Assembly: GCA_910592005.1 (NCBI GenBank)
Contig: CAJVPP010000172.1
Span: 1 to 42,554, forward strand
Length of the DNA: 42,554 nucleotides
Reading direction: 5' to 3'
Source: Funneliformis mosseae
Taxonomy: Eukaryota; Glomeromycota; Glomeromycetes; Glomerales; Glomeraceae
The notes under the pieces were generated by a model. That model did no database searches. It was not told the origin of the DNA and saw only the letters and a program-made list of their open reading frames with translations. The position numbers and the translations under genes are program-made. Shown here piece by piece: positions 21,837 to 33,561 of the stretch (position 1 is its first letter; each line of letters opens with the position of its first letter).

Positions 21837-22902
21837 CAGTCCTTAGCGAAAAGAATAGCGGAAACATATTTTAACGGTATATACAAACTTTATTTTAATG
21901 TATATTTTTTTTATTATTTATAAGAACAATACTAATGACAACTTTTATATTATTAATTAATATTTGGTATGTTCTCCTTCTGCATTGATACATGCTTTAA
22001 CCTGACTTAGTATGCTCTCAATGCATTGAAGTAACATGACGTCATCAAGATTGTCCCATTCCTGCCAGATTGTATTAAGGAATACATCGCAAGTAATGTT
22101 TTTTTTTGCTACCAAATACTTGATCTTTTTCTCCACCTTTCCCTTTAATACAGTCCATACATTTTCAATAGGGTTCAAATCTGGGCTGTATAAAGGCCAA
22201 GAAAAAACTCATCCTGAAAGATGTTTTTTCAAGTTCCCTTGAACATCGTGTGAGGTGTGTTTTGAGTCATTATCTTATTGAAAGACCAGCCACATCTGTA
22301 TAACATATTCGCGTTATTATACAGATAGTCGTCTAAAATTTTTCGATACAAATGACGATTCAAATTTTCAGTAAACAAATGAATGCTGATTTTTCCTTTA
22401 GCACTAATCGCTGCCCAAACATGAGCCTTGAATGGATGCTTTACCATAGGGGCAATTGGTTCTGCATTATGAAACCATGCACACATGGTATTTCTAAACA
22501 TCTGAAGTATTGTTTCATCAAAAAAACAACTTTTTTCCAGTTGTATCGCGAATGATTACGTGCCCAAGACAAACAAAATTCCTTCACTTTTTGGGTCAAG
22601 AGAGGAACCTTTCTTGGAAGAACAGAAACATATCCAAGATTGTTAAGCTCATGATGTATCATACATTTACTGACATCAAGATTGGGTTCTTTTTCTTTCA
22701 ATTTTACCTTAAGTTCATCTGCTGTAGTAAAATGATTATGTTGCAGAATTTTTCCAATATAGTGATGTTGATTTGAAGCCAATTTTCTTAGACAGTCAGA
22801 AGAGTGACCAATAGAAATTTTGCTAGTTTTATTTAGTAAACTAATATATCATTCACATGTACGCAAAAGAATACACAATCGATTAGAAATTTTCTTTGCA
22901 TT
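21837..22902 (-). pseudogene. Broken Tc1/mariner transposase
   Basis: Coding runs on the minus strand through all three frames, so there are at least two frameshifts. The first segment (22902 to about 22525) has the N-terminal helix-turn-helix region with an in-frame TGA at 22851-22849. The second (about 22520 to 22286) begins DETILQMF, matching the first catalytic Asp (SDE-like), and contains HVWAAISAKG. The third (22283 to 21957) has the second Asp in a DNDSKHTS motif preceded by a TAA where Gln is usual, another TGA, then SPDLNPIENVW with the final Glu: the DD34E layout of Tc1 elements. The first shift sits at a homopolymer near 22520, the second near 22285. A terminal repeat TACAGTCCTTAGCGAAAAG lies at 21835-21853; its partner upstream of the gene is not found. 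It cannot encode active enzyme. Confidence 0.85.
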
Positions 22903-23097
22903 ACACACTTTTTGGTCCCAACAGAATTTCTTTGTATTTTTAAAGAGCTTAGCATAGTTTCGGAAAGGAAATCAAATAAAACAAATAATAAACCTTATTT
23001 TTTTAACTTACCTTTTTAATTCAGGTTTCAATGTCTGATTTGGGCATATAAACAAATATCTAAATCTGAAAAGTGGTGAAACTGTAGCCTAAAATAA

Positions 23098-23645
23098 ATG
23101 CGGTCTTCTACTACCATTCTTTTCATCGAGAACTATACGTTAAAAAAAAGGTTTGGTAGTTTTCTGGTAGAAAAAAAGTGTTTTGTTCTATTAAGCATCC
23201 ACTAAAAGTTCATATTTGGAAATGTTTTTCTGCTTTTGGATTTGGTGAGCTATTTTACTTTTAGAGAAACCTTAATGCTGAATTTATGTGTACTATTTAT
23301 GAGCAGGGTCTTCTGGCTTCTATTTCTAAACTTTTTAGTAAAGGTAACATAGATTGGATCTTATAAGAAGATAATGATCTAAAGCATCAATTAAAAAATG
23401 AAAAGAAAAAAATAGCATTGAGGTATTTTCTTGACTATTAATATTTTCAGATCAAAATCCTATAGAAAATATTTGAAGGTTAATGAAAATTAATATACAA
23501 AAAAAAAATTTGATCAATTAGAGGGTTAAAAAGGAACTTACAAAAGAATGGAACTAATTATCACCTATACTTATCGCAAATTTGATAGCTAACATGAAAA
23601 GGTGTACAGCTGCACTAGAATTTCGAATAATTATATAGAATATGG
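23098..23645 (+). pseudogene. Second, more decayed Tc1-like transposase
   Basis: A plus-strand relic of a different Tc1 lineage. It reads, in order, PLKVHIWKCFSAFGFGEL, NLNAEFMCTIYEQGLL, DWIL-stop-EDNDLKH (stop TAA where Gln is usual before the catalytic Asp), and a frameshifted DQNPIENI-type motif near 23450-23470 carrying the catalytic Glu, then a C-terminal tail resembling IASMKRRCTAALEF. There are at least three in-frame stops and one frameshift. The first catalytic Asp region upstream is not readable. No terminal repeats were recognised. Its opposite orientation and different sequence show an insertion independent of the neighbouring copy. Confidence 0.75.
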
Positions 23646-24574
23646 AGAAAAAAAAAATAATAAAACTTGGAAAAATTTACCCTAAAAATTTTTAGATTTT
23701 GTATCCACTTTCATACATATTACATGTAAAAAATTTAAAATTTACCCAAACTTTTACATACTAGATTAATAAAGAAATATTTTATTTATTTTTTTCTTTT
23801 TGATTTAAATAATGTAAAATACAAGTTAAAATATTATCATTAGAAAGTATTTGATAAATCTGATATGCATTAGATTGTAATGAATACATATCTGTACATA
23901 ATTCTTCTACTTGATATTCCAAATAATAAAGTATTTATTTAGATGATAAATGACAAAAATAATCATATTCTTCATCACATTTTGAATAAAACAAATTATG
24001 CTGCAAATTTCTGAATACTTTAGTAGACACAAATATGATTAGATTAACTTTATTTACAGGTTCTTCAGTATATGAATGATTATTTTCAGTTAATATACGA
24101 TAATAAATTGCAAGAATTTATATAAGATATATTTCCCTATTAATTAATGCTAATGTAAATCCTTCCTTTTGTACTAGATAAATTGAAGAAATATTTGCAA
24201 TACAAATAGAAGAAACATAATCTAAAACTATAAAATATTTAGTAATTATTAATAAAAATCAATAAAGTTAATTTATTAGTTATACTTACTGTAATTTGAA
24301 AATTGTAATTCTCACAAATTTTTTAACATTTATTAACATTTTCAAATCTTTTTCTAATATCTTATCATTCTAATCGTGCTTTAGGTAACTTTGAATTATT
24401 ATTATTATTAGTAATTTATGCAACCATTTTGCTAGCAATAAATGGATTAATTCCTGATGAATTATAATCTCTTTCTTGAAATTGTGATTGAATCATTTTT
24501 TTTGAAGTATAAGCCTTGTGATATTTTCGACGTTGGTGTAGTAAATTAAAAATTATATTGCCATTGTTATCTAA

Positions 24575-25593
24575 TTAGTCTAGAGCATAGCGAAGGACTA
24601 TTATAGTTTAGGCTCAATGATACAAAATGTCATTTTATCCGCCCGCTTGACCTATAAGATGATGACGTTCAGTTACTGTATTTGTCAGTATTGCTTATGA
24701 TCATTTCCCAAATCTTATCAAATTTATTTAAAAACTTTTTACATTAAAAAAAAAATTTTTTGGCTTTATATTTTTTTTTATTTGTATTGCCATTTTTCTG
24801 AGAAATGTGAATTAAAATAATATTTGATGCTTTGTTCCTATTTATTTTAACGTTTTGTACTATTATATTAAATTGTGTCTTCTTCCAGTATTATAAAACT
24901 AGTTGTCCTTCTTTAAGCTTCCTTTCTTGTAACCTTCACAAGTTCTTTATACGAAGCAACCTTTTAAACGTGAACTGTTTGAAGGAGATATCATTTAGTA
25001 AATGGACATGTGATATTGCAATGAAAGAAAATTCCACCGTAAACTCTTTACTTCCAAGATTGATTTTGGTCTTTTCTAATGTTAGTCTTTAGCTCTTATA
25101 CACAGTAATCACCCAGGTAAGACATAAGGGAACCTGTAAACATGAATACTACATCTCATTCTTACCTTTTCATGACCTTTTGATAGATACGATAGGTACA
25201 ACTTTAATGCCTTCTAGGTTAGTAATTGTGAGTTCTTTATACTTCATGAATGTGATGAATACTGCTACTAGAAGAGAAGGTGGCCCCGTTCTTTGAATAT
25301 GATGTCTTGTATGACTTCCATTAAGCTATTTACCAATTCGCCTTCTGTCCATACATTTGCTGTTAACATGATACATGTACTTTTTGCTAACAGTAATTGT
25401 GCTTTAAAACCTTTTGCCGCTTCTGAGTTGGCTTGTTTAGCTTTAACTCCTTCACTGTGTACACCTACAATCTTAGCAACTGGTCGCTGCAATGATCTGA
25501 AGTGAATATCTCCAGAATATTTTCTTTACATCTCTACTACATCCCTATGCCTTTCACGCTTCAGAATTTACAACGATCCTCGCTGTTTCCTAG
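24575..25593 (-). mobile_element. Helitron-like element 1 (1,019 bp) carrying a PIF1-helicase tail
   Basis: On the minus strand it begins CTAGGAAACAGCG (25593) and ends in a hairpin (GTCCT…, stem partly mutated to TAGAC) followed by CTAA at 24578-24575. It sits between A and T of the host, as Helitrons do. Its host gene reads …ATA before it and TTA GAT AAC AAT after it, in the same frame. It carries the C-terminal part of a PIF1-type helicase. The start is CTAGG rather than the usual 5'-TC, so the true left end may be truncated or atypical. Confidence 0.65.
24850..25492 (-). pseudogene. PIF1-like (Helitron) helicase, C-terminal fragment
   Basis: The minus strand reads PVAKIVGVHSEG, GFKAQLLLAKS, IMLTANVWTEGELVNSLM and VIQDIIFKE, the block characteristic of PIF1-type helicases encoded by fungal Helitrons. 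After a frameshift near 25280 it continues through FITFMKYKELTITNLEGIKV, a TWVITVYKS-stop-R block (normally AxxTVHKSQG, helicase motif VI region) and LTLEKTKINLGSKEF, ending in a basic RLQERK tail near 24900. The Rep nuclease and the Walker A/B half are absent. Stops and shifts rule out activity. It is antisense to a spurious plus-strand frame at 24832-25092. Confidence 0.75.
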
Positions 25594-25944
25594 TATATTA
25601 ATATTATCATCATGAATTTGTTGCAAATATGTATTATTAGATAAATTTATTATTTGCTCACAAGTATTTATCAAATCCTCATCTATATTATTTCGTAAAT
25701 TCAAGCCTGCAATATTTTCTATCATTTCAGCAATTTCTGTTAAAACTTTCTCTCCATCTTGAAATTTTTTTGTTAAATTTTTTTCAATTGGTAGTATTAT
25801 TTCATCACTTATTAAGGAATCAGTCAGAGATAATGATAATAATTCAGAATTTAATGTGACTACTATAGAAATGCATTTTGTTAAAGTATTTGCTTTTTTG
25901 TATGCATCATTAATAAGAACTTTAATTTCGTTATCTGTAGACAA
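25594..25944 (-). pseudogene. Host-gene block between the two Helitrons
   Basis: An open stretch of 117 codons (no ATG; reads from TTG 25944) beginning STDNEIKVLINDAYKKANTL and ending with NTYLQQIHDDNINI before the Helitron boundary. It is helical and Leu/Ile/Asn-rich, with no membrane segment or known motif. It belongs to the long minus-strand pseudogene: its frame resumes on the far side of the first Helitron at 24574 (LDNNGNIIFNLLHQRRK). It is the best-preserved part of that gene. The last codons of the apparent frame (25593-25561) belong to the Helitron. Confidence 0.55.
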
Positions 25945-26037
25945 ATTTTTAAATTTGAACTCAAATCATTGATATTTCTTTTAAAATAATCGCAAATATA
26001 ACCTATTAAATTTTTTAATATAAAAATTAGATAATAA

Positions 26038-26612
26038 TTAGTCCTGAGCATAGCGAAGGACTATTATGATTTAAGCTCAGTGATACAAAATATCGATCTG
26101 TCTGTCCACTTGACCTATGAGATGATAACGTTCAATTACTGTGTTTATCAGTGTTGCTCGTGATCATTTCCCAAATCTTATCAAATTTATTTAAAAACTT
26201 TTTGCATTAAAAAAAAATTTTTTCAGTTTTATATTTTTTTTATTTGTATTACCATTTTTTTTGAGAAATGTGAATTAAAATAATATTTTGATGCTTTGTT
26301 CCTATTTTTTTTAATGCTTTGTACTGTTATGTTAAATTGTATCTTCTTTCGGTATTAATAAAACTAGTTATTCTTCTTCGAGCTTCCTTTCTTGTAACCT
26401 TCGCAAGTTCTTTATATGAAGTAACCTTTCAAATGTGAACTATTTGAAGGAGATATCGTTTAGTAAACGGACGCGTGATATTATGATGAAAGAATTTTTT
26501 ACATTAACAGGAAGTCTAAAGTAAATATTTCTAGAATATTTTCTTCATATCTCTGCCACATATCTACGTCTTTTACGCTCTAAACTTCATAACGGCTCTT
26601 GCCATTTCCTAG
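26038..26612 (-). mobile_element. Helitron-like element 2 (575 bp), internally deleted
   Basis: It shares its start (CTAGGAAATGGC, 26612) and its terminal hairpin plus CTAA (26041-26038) with element 1, again between host A and T. The stem GTCCT…AGGAC is intact here. Relative to element 1 about 450 internal bases are missing, so it keeps only the last helicase codons (VRLLNDISFK…RLQERKLEEE). Two copies with the same ends and different interiors indicate a deletion derivative. It lies in an intron-like part of the host pseudogene. Confidence 0.65.
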
Positions 26613-29600
26613 TTATAATAAAATACTGAAATTATTAAATAAACTAACCAACTCAAAAAGTTTTATATTCAGAATTTGGATTAATAATTGTGAAATTATA
26701 ATAGGCATTTGTAACATAACGAATTTTAGGAATTAAATATATTAAATCAGTATATATAAAATCTAGTAATATTGTCATGCTATTCCAAAAAAATGTTCAC
26801 ATACTTCACTACTGTGTATCTAAGGTAATAATAGAATTGAATTATAGTATTTCTAATGTGCTATGATAAGTAGAATCTGTAATAATAAAAATTATTATTA
26901 TTATTTATTTAATTTAATAATAAATAATTATTAAAAAAATTAAAATTCAGTTTGTATATATAATATCATTAAATCAACAAGAAAAGACAATATTTCATAA
27001 GTTTGATGTGCTAAAAAATTATGATCATTTGAAAAAATTTCTTTATATTTATTTGCCGCATTTTGAATAAATTGTTTTCACATTTTTAGAAAAAAATTAT
27101 CCATCATAACCATTTTGATTTTTTCATAATTAGAAACATCTCGATTAAGATATAAATCAATCAACTCTCATTTTAAAATAATAAAATAATAATAATTTAA
27201 TAATTAATAAATTAATTTTTATTACAAAATTAAATATAAATAAATTAAAATTTAACTTATCAATAATAAACAAATAAATCAATAATCCTTTATTTTTAGA
27301 ATCAGAATTTAAAGTTTAAGATACTTTGTATAAAAATTCATGAGAAAAAAGCTGATATGCAGCCCTATCATTTTGTTTATCAACATTTAAAATATCTGCA
27401 TAATATAAAACAGAGTTTGGTGATTTAGATAATTTTAACACATGATCAAAACTCAAGAAACTATTTCTAAAAGTTAGCACTTAAGCGCTACTAAAAATAC
27501 TATTTTGTCTATTTTTTTTCATATGCTTTAAATCTGAAATACAAATAATAGGACTAATATTTAAAATTATAGGACAATGTAATTTGATATCTAAATAAAA
27601 AAGTCATTATTAATAAAAATAAAGGATTTTTGCTACTCAAAATAAATTAATTACATACTGTATAATTCATCAGTAAATTCAAGTTTTGTTTCAGTATCAG
27701 TTTACATAATACATTTTTGTACTTTAATTTCTACTGATGTGCCATCAGCTCTAATTGATAATATATGAATTTTAAAATGTGCGGTAAGTTCTAAAACTTG
27801 TTTGTAAATTTTATATACTTCAGATATATTTTTGCTATTATTTGAAATAATTTCAAGTATAAATAGTGGTACTTTAGGAACTAGTACTTGTAAAATTTAT
27901 ATACGAACATATTTTGCTATTGCATTATTAGTTTGAATCTTTTTTTACAATAGTATTAATTTCATTATAAAAAGATACTAAAGTTTCTTGTAATGATAAT
28001 GTAGATTCAAGAATTATGCCTAAGCTTGCAGAGTAACATAATTTTTCTTTAAGCTTTGTATTATCTGTTGATGCTACAATTGGTCTATTATAGTTAATGC
28101 TAATCAGAAATTTTCTAAATTTAGTCATATTTTCAAAATATATTGGTAGATTATCAATTGCTAAATCTGATTAAGCATGTTATACACTAAATTAAAATTA
28201 AATTAAAATTAAAAATGCAAAGAAATTTACAATATATTATTTATTATAAAAATTATTTACTGGATATTTTAAATTGTTCTTCCTGCAAGGTTTTTTTGAA
28301 AAATAGCATATGTTTGTGAACTACTACTTGCTAAAATAGTTAAAAAATTAGAAAATTGTTCAGGATATTTAATATTTTGAAGTCCTTTTCCTTTATTAAT
28401 ACAATTTGTTATTTTCACAAAAATTTCACATAATCCAGAAAAAATTTGTTTATTCTTAAAAGCATCAGCTCATCCTATTCTTGTTAATTGATTCCAAAAT
28501 TTGGAAATACAATCTTTTAAATCATTAAAGTAATTTAATAATTCCATAACATTTGCATTTTTACAATATTGATAAAATAGAAAATTTTTATAAAGAATTA
28601 AAGGTGTATATTTTTGGTTTTTTTCTTTAGGAATTGGTTTATCAATCGCATTCTATTTAATAATAATTTAATAATTAAATAAATAAATATATATTATAAA
28701 ACATAATTTAATAAAAAATTTAATTATCAGAAAAACCTTTAATTTTTTTAAATTAAGATATTGCCTACAAACTTCACTAATTCCATCAATATATGTTAAA
28801 CATTCGATACTTCTAACGTAAAAAGTTGTGCTATCATTTATTTATTTGGCTTGCAATCGTAAAGTATCTATAAGTTGATCATTTTTTTTTGTTTAAATTT
28901 TTTCAATGAAATGATGATTTGATTTTATTACCAAATAATTCTCGTATTACAACTTCTGAAAGTGATGCATTACCAAATGTGATCACAAAACCTACCTGAA
29001 GTAGATATAATTTAACTTTTTCATCATTTAATCCAATATAAAGTTTTCTTTTTTTTGAAGCTTTCGAATTTTGTTCTGAAAAAAATTGTATAATTTGAGA
29101 GTTTCCATTATTACTTTTACATATTTTTTTAACATGACAATTAAAAAGATCTGGATCATAGTTTCTATCAAGTTGAACTTTTTTTACCACATATATATAT
29201 TACAGTTTTTGGATCAATAACTTTTCTAACTTTTGGATGTTTTGAAAGTGTTACTTCTGTATGTTTTATTTTATTAATAAAATATTTTTTTTTATGTAAA
29301 ACAATCCTATATATTATCACATTTAAGCAATCAAATTTTTTTTCTCCACTTTATTAATTGAATTTTTATGTATTGTAGTAAATTGTAAAGTTAAGACTAA
29401 TAAAGTAAATGATTTACCATATATAATAATAATAGCATGAAAATTTACCTAATTTATAATATATCACCTTAAAAATCACGAAAATTTAACCATAAAAAAA
29501 CCTACCACTATTCTTTTTATTATTTCATTTTACCCTCACATTTTTTAAAACACCTATTTTTTAAATACCACTTTAAAATTTTTTTAAAAATTTACCTTAT

Positions 29601-29739
29601 TTCATACATACTAGATTAAATATTATTGTATGAAGTCCTGCTGCACTTATAGAGTTAGATAGTGACTATACAATGTATTAATTTTAGTTAGTTGGTTATG
29701 TATTTGTTAAATAAAAAAATTTTTTGAATTTACTTACTT

Positions 29740-31331
29740 GTAGCCAGAATTAGAGATGGTCAGATACTTATAACTGCTATTATATAGGAATTCTAATGGC
29801 AGTGAATTACATATTCTTTCTATTTCTACTGATTTACTCCTATATTTTACACAGTCTGAAATTTTGATGATATTCTCAAAGTTATATCTAATAAAAAAAA
29901 ATTTGGAATTTTGTAATCATTTTAATATGTTATATTAAGTTATACCTCTAATAATTATGTAGCTTTGCTGATATAATACTTTAAAAGTAGTTAGGTATGC
30001 TACAGTATATAATCATTTATATAACTGATTTCTTTCACTTTTATTCAAGTAGTAGCAAAATAAATGTTATGCTAATTTTCTACATAAAATTAGTTAATCA
30101 TATAATTAGATTTTATTAGTTTTCCATTAATGAAATAATATGTTTTATCACAAGAAACAATACCTAAAAACTTCTTATTATCAGGAATACTATCATTTCT
30201 CACCACTTTCTAAACCTGTTTTACTAATAACTCAGACCTTTTTTTGTAATTCCTATAAGCTTGCTGAATAATTATTACATAAAAATTCTTAAACTGATAG
30301 TTATATTATCTTACAATCAAAATCCTAAGATTGCTTCATTGATCTTTCTCAAAAAATACTTTATTAAAATAGATTAGAAGATCTAATCCAGAATAAATAA
30401 ATTATGCATAGTGCCTTTAGTCAATTTCACTAAGTGATCATCTATCATGTAATGCAAAAAATAAATTATATTAGTTAAATCAGTTAAATAATCGTGACTT
30501 TTATCCAATCTTTTAATCTTAATGCAGGTTGATTAAGATGGTTTATAGATTGTAAGATTCCAAAGAGACCCAATAAGTTATTTTGTTTTGCATATAGAGA
30601 TGAGATAAATATTTCACCTATTTGCTCAAAAAACAGAGAATCAGATATAATTTTTTCAGGATATAATCCTCTGATCAGAAAATTTTTCACACAATATTTT
30701 TGACTTTAAGCTTACAAGAAAACAGGCTAATCCCTTTAGAACTGCTTTTATATGTTTATTAGTCTTAAAATATGAGTTATCCTAATGATATTTTATCAAA
30801 TCTTCAGGCTTAATCTTATAACCATATTTCTGCCATCTACTGAAATATATTTTTTTTGATTTTTCATCAGTGATCTTTACTAATTTTTAACAATTGAAGC
30901 AAATAGTCATTTTATAATTATGAATATTAGGTCTGTAATAACCAATGGCAATTTTTCTCCCTTTTATAATTATCATAGTATATCTTAGTTATTCCTTATC
31001 CAGATAATCTGAAAAGGCAGAATACATGATAATAGCTTTTATGATCTTCAGTAATCAATGTTTGCAAATTGTCTTTTACACGAATAGCCCATTGCTGTGG
31101 AGTTTCATACAAACTAATAATAGATAAATTATTATATCTTTTTTCGACCTTAACCATCTTTTCAAATTGACTAGGATAAGGAAAACTATAACAGTTTCTA
31201 ATATATTCAATATTATATCCAGGACGAAGATTGATGGGTTTAAGCACAATTTTATTATAATTATTGTCTAAAATAATATTAATACACTTATTAGGCCTTA
31301 GTCTGTTAATATGAGTTTCTGACATATTCAA
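29740..31331 (-). pseudogene. Unrecognised minus-strand multicopy-type gene, degraded
   Basis: A best-preserved N-terminal block (31331-30996; MSETHINRLRPNKCINIIL, INLRPGYNIEYIRNCYSFPY, TPQQWAIRVKDNLQTLITED) is followed by shifted blocks. These are IAIGYYRPNIHNYKMTICFN near 30945, RWQKYGYKIKPEDLIKYH near 30830, HIKAVLKGLACFLVSLKSK near 30760, the 30690-30484 frame (LLGLFGILQSINHLNQPALR), FLGIVSCDKTYYFINGKLI near 30150, and an exon-like end at 29890-29745 with SVEIERICNSLPLEFLYN and a GTAAGT donor. Stops and frameshifts between blocks make it a pseudogene. The blocks sit where one would expect a single roughly 500-residue protein. I know no function; no enzyme motif or zinc finger is apparent. 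Confidence 0.5.
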
Positions 31332-31392
31332 TGATTTATAACAGTTTAATGATTTATAACAATTTCAGTGATTTATAATAGTTTGTAACAAG
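31326..31392. repeat. Short tandem repeat, about 20 bp unit
   Basis: The phrase TTTAATGATTTATAACAGT and variants occur about three and a half times directly upstream of the minus-strand gene's first ATG block. Confidence 0.55.
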
Positions 31393-31435
31393 TATATTCT
31401 AATAAGATATTAGATTCATTTTTATTCGATTGTTT

Positions 31436-31850
31436 GGGTGAAACAGATTTATAATTTTTGATTCAGTTAAATTAGACTTGGATCACTGTAGATAGTATAG
31501 CACCTTCAGCTAAAATTTATATCACATATAATCTTCCTAGTTCTCTGCCAGTTTTACAACACTTTTCTGGTATTTTTATGATGCTAAGTGGTTTCTCAAA
31601 TCACAGGTAATCAACATATCATATGGATTTGAAAAAATGGCTAAGCTACCATTATTATTTGATTAATCATTTCATTAAATCAAATTAATCTTCTTTCACT
31701 ATAATCAGAATATATCACTCGATATTTTTATAAAACTGGTCCAATTTTCATGAAGTTCTTTCACTAATGTAAACATGTCTTCTTTTACTGAGTAATCTGA
31801 TGCTCAGCTTTATCTTCTTATTAATAAATGTAAATAAAGAAATTTTGAAT
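31436..31850 (-). pseudogene. Weak coding relic, minus strand
   Basis: Fragments in differing minus-strand frames look protein-like: TLVKELHENWTSFIKISSD near 31775-31720 and PYDMLITCDLRNHLAS followed by KYQKSVVKLARELGRLYVI near 31630-31520. Many stops and shifts intervene. It may be the 5' part of the neighbouring unrecognised gene or a separate relic. No family recognised. Confidence 0.25.
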
Positions 31851-32053
31851 ATCATATTATATCAAATAAGAAGAAATAAGATTTTTAGAATAATATCATC
31901 AGTAAGCTTAACGAATAAGAGAATACTAACTTTTTCCTCAGTAAAGACTGTCAAAAGAAATTCTTAAACTTTACAAAAGCTTTTAATGTAAGTAGACCTA
32001 CTTGGATTTTACGTGAAATCTAGGATTAATAAATATACTTACTATTTTTTTAG

Positions 32054-32530
32054 ATGGGCAAAAGATATAAAGAAGAAATTGAAACTAAAATGAGTTTAGT
32101 GAAAAAAAATATACAAAGAATTCTCAATGACATTCTGATTAAAATCAGATATGTTTCTATAAAAAATAAGCAAATGATTATCTCTAAATTAATACGATTA
32201 ATCTATTACCATTCATTAGAACTTTCATTCAAACAAGTGCATAATGAAAATGTTAGATCAAGTAGTATAAGTTCTCCTAAGGTATCATCTTATTCAATAT
32301 TATCTGAATGGTCTAATGGAAATCAAGTTCTAAGTAACTATTAAAAAAAGCTGTCAAGGAATTCCCTAAATCATAATCACTCGTAACATTAAATCCATTA
32401 ACTATCAAAACACCTAATACCTCTGCTAAAAGTGCTTTCAACAGATCTGTGACCCTAACAATTCCTTCTTTTTCGCAAAATGCAAACGTGATCAATATCA
32501 CTTTTAAATATAATGATATATCAGAAAAGG
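32054..32530 (+). pseudogene. Plus-strand unknown gene, likely broken
   Basis: ATG 32054 follows an acceptor-like ACTATTTTTTTAG and opens 96 codons. The product is highly basic and helical at first (MGKRYKEEIETKMSLVKKNI), then Ser-rich (RSSSISSPKVSSYSILSEWS), ending at 32344. A second frame carries on at once with LKKAVKEFPKS, a stop, then SLVTLNPLTIKTPNTSAKSA and VTLTIPSFSQNANVINI to about 32500. The smooth hand-over suggests one frameshift in a longer gene. No domain or membrane segment is recognised. The minus frame at 32313-32501 is its shadow. Confidence 0.35.
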
Positions 32531-33334
32531 ATTAGAGTTTTTTTTTATTAATTGTTAGCAGAAAGGGCTGACGTCAAACATTGATATTTTATAGCTTTGA
32601 TTTATGTAAAAAAATAAAAGCAAATATAATACTTGACCCATAAGGCACTTCAGCAAATAGTTTAGTAAATTTTATATTTTTATAATTTGTAAATGCGATG
32701 TAATAAAATACAAATGTAATTAATAAATATCATTTGTAAAACATGAAACACATTTAAAAATTTGAAGTAAAATCTTTATTATATTTTTGTAAAATAAATG
32801 TAAGGGCCAGCTGGCTAAGTAAAAAATGAAACTAATAAAAGATATTGGAGTAGATTATGTTTAAAGGGAGGAATAAAGCATGAAATAAAATAATATCATG
32901 CTTTTTGCCAAGTCCTAATCTATTCACTCTGCATTATCTTGGTCTTAAAGTGAGAAATTACTCAAAGAATCATTATAGTCATTAGGAATTGTCATCTTTC
33001 ATAGACTAATGTTTTTGGCATCAATATTAGCAAAAGTTTTCAGTTGCTCTACCTTAATAACTTTTTTGAAGTCACATTTCCATTTTTATGAACAGGAAAG
33101 CAAAGTGATAATATAAATAATATAAATAGGCAGACATGATTATTTGGCAATGCTTATCACAAACTTTATTATTAATCTGATACATGTACACATTTTAAGC
33201 ATGAGCATGAAACGAAATTATGAAATTTTTACTAGTTTTACATAACAAATCAATTAATTATTTTTTACTTAATATATTTCACAAACCATAATATATCTCC
33301 CTGTATTTTAACTATGTATTAATATAGTGGTGTG
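32531..33334. other. Intergenic stretch, nothing recognised
   Basis: AT-rich with no accepted frame. A perfect TGACGTCA palindrome (CRE-like) lies at 32570-32577; with no gene attached I give it no function. Confidence 0.35.
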
Positions 33335-33561
33335 CAGTGTGTAAAATTCATATGCATAATGTGCATATGTGCACATTAAATTTTTATGTGCACATATTAC
33401 ACAGCATAAAATGTGCACAAATAATTACTAAAAATAGATAAATTATATATAAAAATGGATAAATTATTTATAAAAATGGAAATACTATATAATACATGCA
33501 TTAATTTTCTATTTTTAGTACAATTTGTGCACATAACTTTTGGTCCAAATTTTATACACTG
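33335..33561. mobile_element. MITE-like element with TGTGCAC repeats
   Basis: The left end CAGTGTGTAAAATTCATATG matches the complement of the right end (CAGTGTATAAAATTTGGACC). Inside, TGTGCACA-type palindromes recur (about 33370, 33388, 33412 and 33525), as does an AAAATGGATAAATTA-like unit. No protein is coded. Ends starting CAGTG resemble Tc1/mariner ends, but a TA duplication is not obvious. Confidence 0.5.

Larger units (their letters stand above)
23770..29340 (-). pseudogene. Long multi-exon pseudogene of an unclassified AM-fungal multicopy family
   Basis: Coding blocks on the minus strand follow one another in gene order. 29340-28903: a Cys…His…Cys finger remnant (YICGK, then VQLDRNYDPDLFNCHVKKIC) with one frameshift. 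28640-28262: YKNFLFYQYCKNANVMELL to NLAGRTI. 28128-27928: NYNRPIVASTDNTKLKEKL. 27925-27700: ILSIRADGTSVEI-like. 27480-27310, 27180-27000, 25944-25594, 24574-24290 and 24180-23790. Spacers are AT-rich and intron-like. Stops interrupt several blocks (for example near 28466). The STDNTKLK block and flanks recall a gene family very abundant in Rhizophagus; function unknown, possibly transposon-derived. Two Helitron-like elements sit inside it. I cannot place the start or exact splice sites. Confidence 0.6.

Noticed and set aside
22036..22776. Several plus-strand frames over the Tc1 transposase
   Set aside because: They are shadows of the minus-strand transposase with its DDE motifs.
24832..25092. 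Plus-strand frame of 86 codons
   Set aside because: It is antisense to the Helitron helicase fragment, whose minus-strand motifs are recognisable; the plus frame has none.
25293..25505. Plus-strand frame of 70 codons
   Set aside because: Complement of the clear PIF1-helicase block.
32313..32501. Minus-strand frame of 62 codons
   Set aside because: Antisense to the continuing plus-strand frame that follows the 32054 ORF.
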